DNA from: Gammaproteobacteria bacterium
GTDB lineage: Bacteria; Pseudomonadota; Gammaproteobacteria; Tenderiales; Tenderiaceae
DNA: 5,947 bases
Direction: 5' to 3'
Assembly (NCBI GenBank): GCA_024276775.1
Contig: JAJRWO010000191.1
Span: 1-5,947, forward strand
Shown: positions 5,758 to 5,947 of the stretch, piece by piece
Numbering within the stretch: position 1 is the stretch's first letter
Layout: the number at the start of each line of letters is the position of its first letter
The notes under the pieces: generated by a model
Databases searched by the model: none
Seen by the model: the letters and a program-made list of their open reading frames with translations, nothing else
What the model was told of the DNA's origin: nothing
Translations under genes and position numbers: made by a program

Positions 5758-5947
5758 CTATTCACCTAGGCTAAAACGCGCCACACCCTTTTTATTGTGT
5801 TGGGAGTGGTCATAAATTTCGCCGTTATATTCCAACGTTACCGCAGGTGCATTACCCAACAATATTTTGAATGGCGGCTCACCCGTTACCATTTTATTTT
5901 GTCCTGCCTGAGCAATATCCATATACAGACGCTCACCTTGTACATCA
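5758..5947 (-). CDS. rodZ: Cytoskeleton protein RodZ, C-terminal end only
   Basis: RodZ links the MreB cytoskeleton to the cell-wall elongation machinery across the inner membrane. Only the last 62 codons are in the window, ending at TAG (5758-5760). They encode part of the periplasmic C-terminal beta domain (DUF4115). Recognisable parts are the pattern G-x-x-P-PFKILLGNAPAVTLEYNG (from about residue 22 of the fragment) and the ending GVARFSLGE, which match the typical GxPPF.VVLGNA..V.V.YNG and ARFTLG end of the family. Position directly upstream of ispG in the same direction is the usual gammaproteobacterial arrangement and supports the call. The helix-turn-helix and membrane helix would lie beyond the window. 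Confidence 0.9.
   Translation of the reverse strand, partial: DVQGERLYMDIAQAGQNKMVTGEPPFKILLGNAPAVTLEYNGEIYDHSQHNKKGVARFSLGE

Noticed and set aside
1..5947. CRISPR array, tRNA or rRNA gene, insertion sequence with transposase
   Set aside because: No spaced direct repeats, no cloverleaf or rRNA sequence, and no transposase or integrase frame found on either strand.

Overview
The window is a conserved block of core genes, all on the minus strand, from a gammaproteobacterium. Read in the direction of transcription (high to low coordinates) the order is rodZ (3' end only), ispG, hisS, yfgM, bamB, der (5' part, running off the low-coordinate edge). This is the classic gammaproteobacterial order. 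Product sequences resemble Pseudomonas-type homologues (for example the IspG stretch YGEPTPEALVESALRH and the acidic linker in Der). With moderate base composition and many AT-rich codons, I infer a Pseudomonadales/Cellvibrionales-like, possibly marine, species. Genus cannot be fixed from the sequence alone.

Layout: 1-1283 der (EngA GTPase, about 427 codons present, C-terminus missing). 1280-2413 bamB, overlapping der by 4 bases (ATGA). 2413-3054 yfgM, overlapping bamB by 1 base (TAATG). 3079-4356 hisS, 24 nt upstream of yfgM. 4385-5512 ispG, 28 nt upstream of hisS. 5513-5757 a 245-bp non-coding gap. 5758-5947 the last 62 codons of rodZ. No rho-independent terminator is visible between ispG and der, so these five genes are probably one transcript, tightly coupled in the yfgM-bamB-der part.

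The genes share a growth and envelope theme rather than a pathway. RodZ sets rod shape. IspG makes isoprenoid precursor, which feeds the undecaprenyl carrier of cell-wall synthesis. HisRS charges tRNA-His. YfgM works with periplasmic chaperones at the Sec translocon. BamB helps insert outer-membrane proteins. Der matures the 50S ribosomal subunit.

The genes themselves look intact and ordinary, and I see no mobile gene, CRISPR, defence cassette or new enzyme system. The one accessory-looking part is the rodZ-ispG gap. It holds a long imperfect palindrome (5551-5636), a smaller hairpin, a 9-bp direct repeat flanking both, an FNR/Anr-like palindrome, and an open 65-codon frame that ends 4 nt before the ispG start. 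This looks like a small dispersed repeat element inserted in, or evolved as, the ispG leader.
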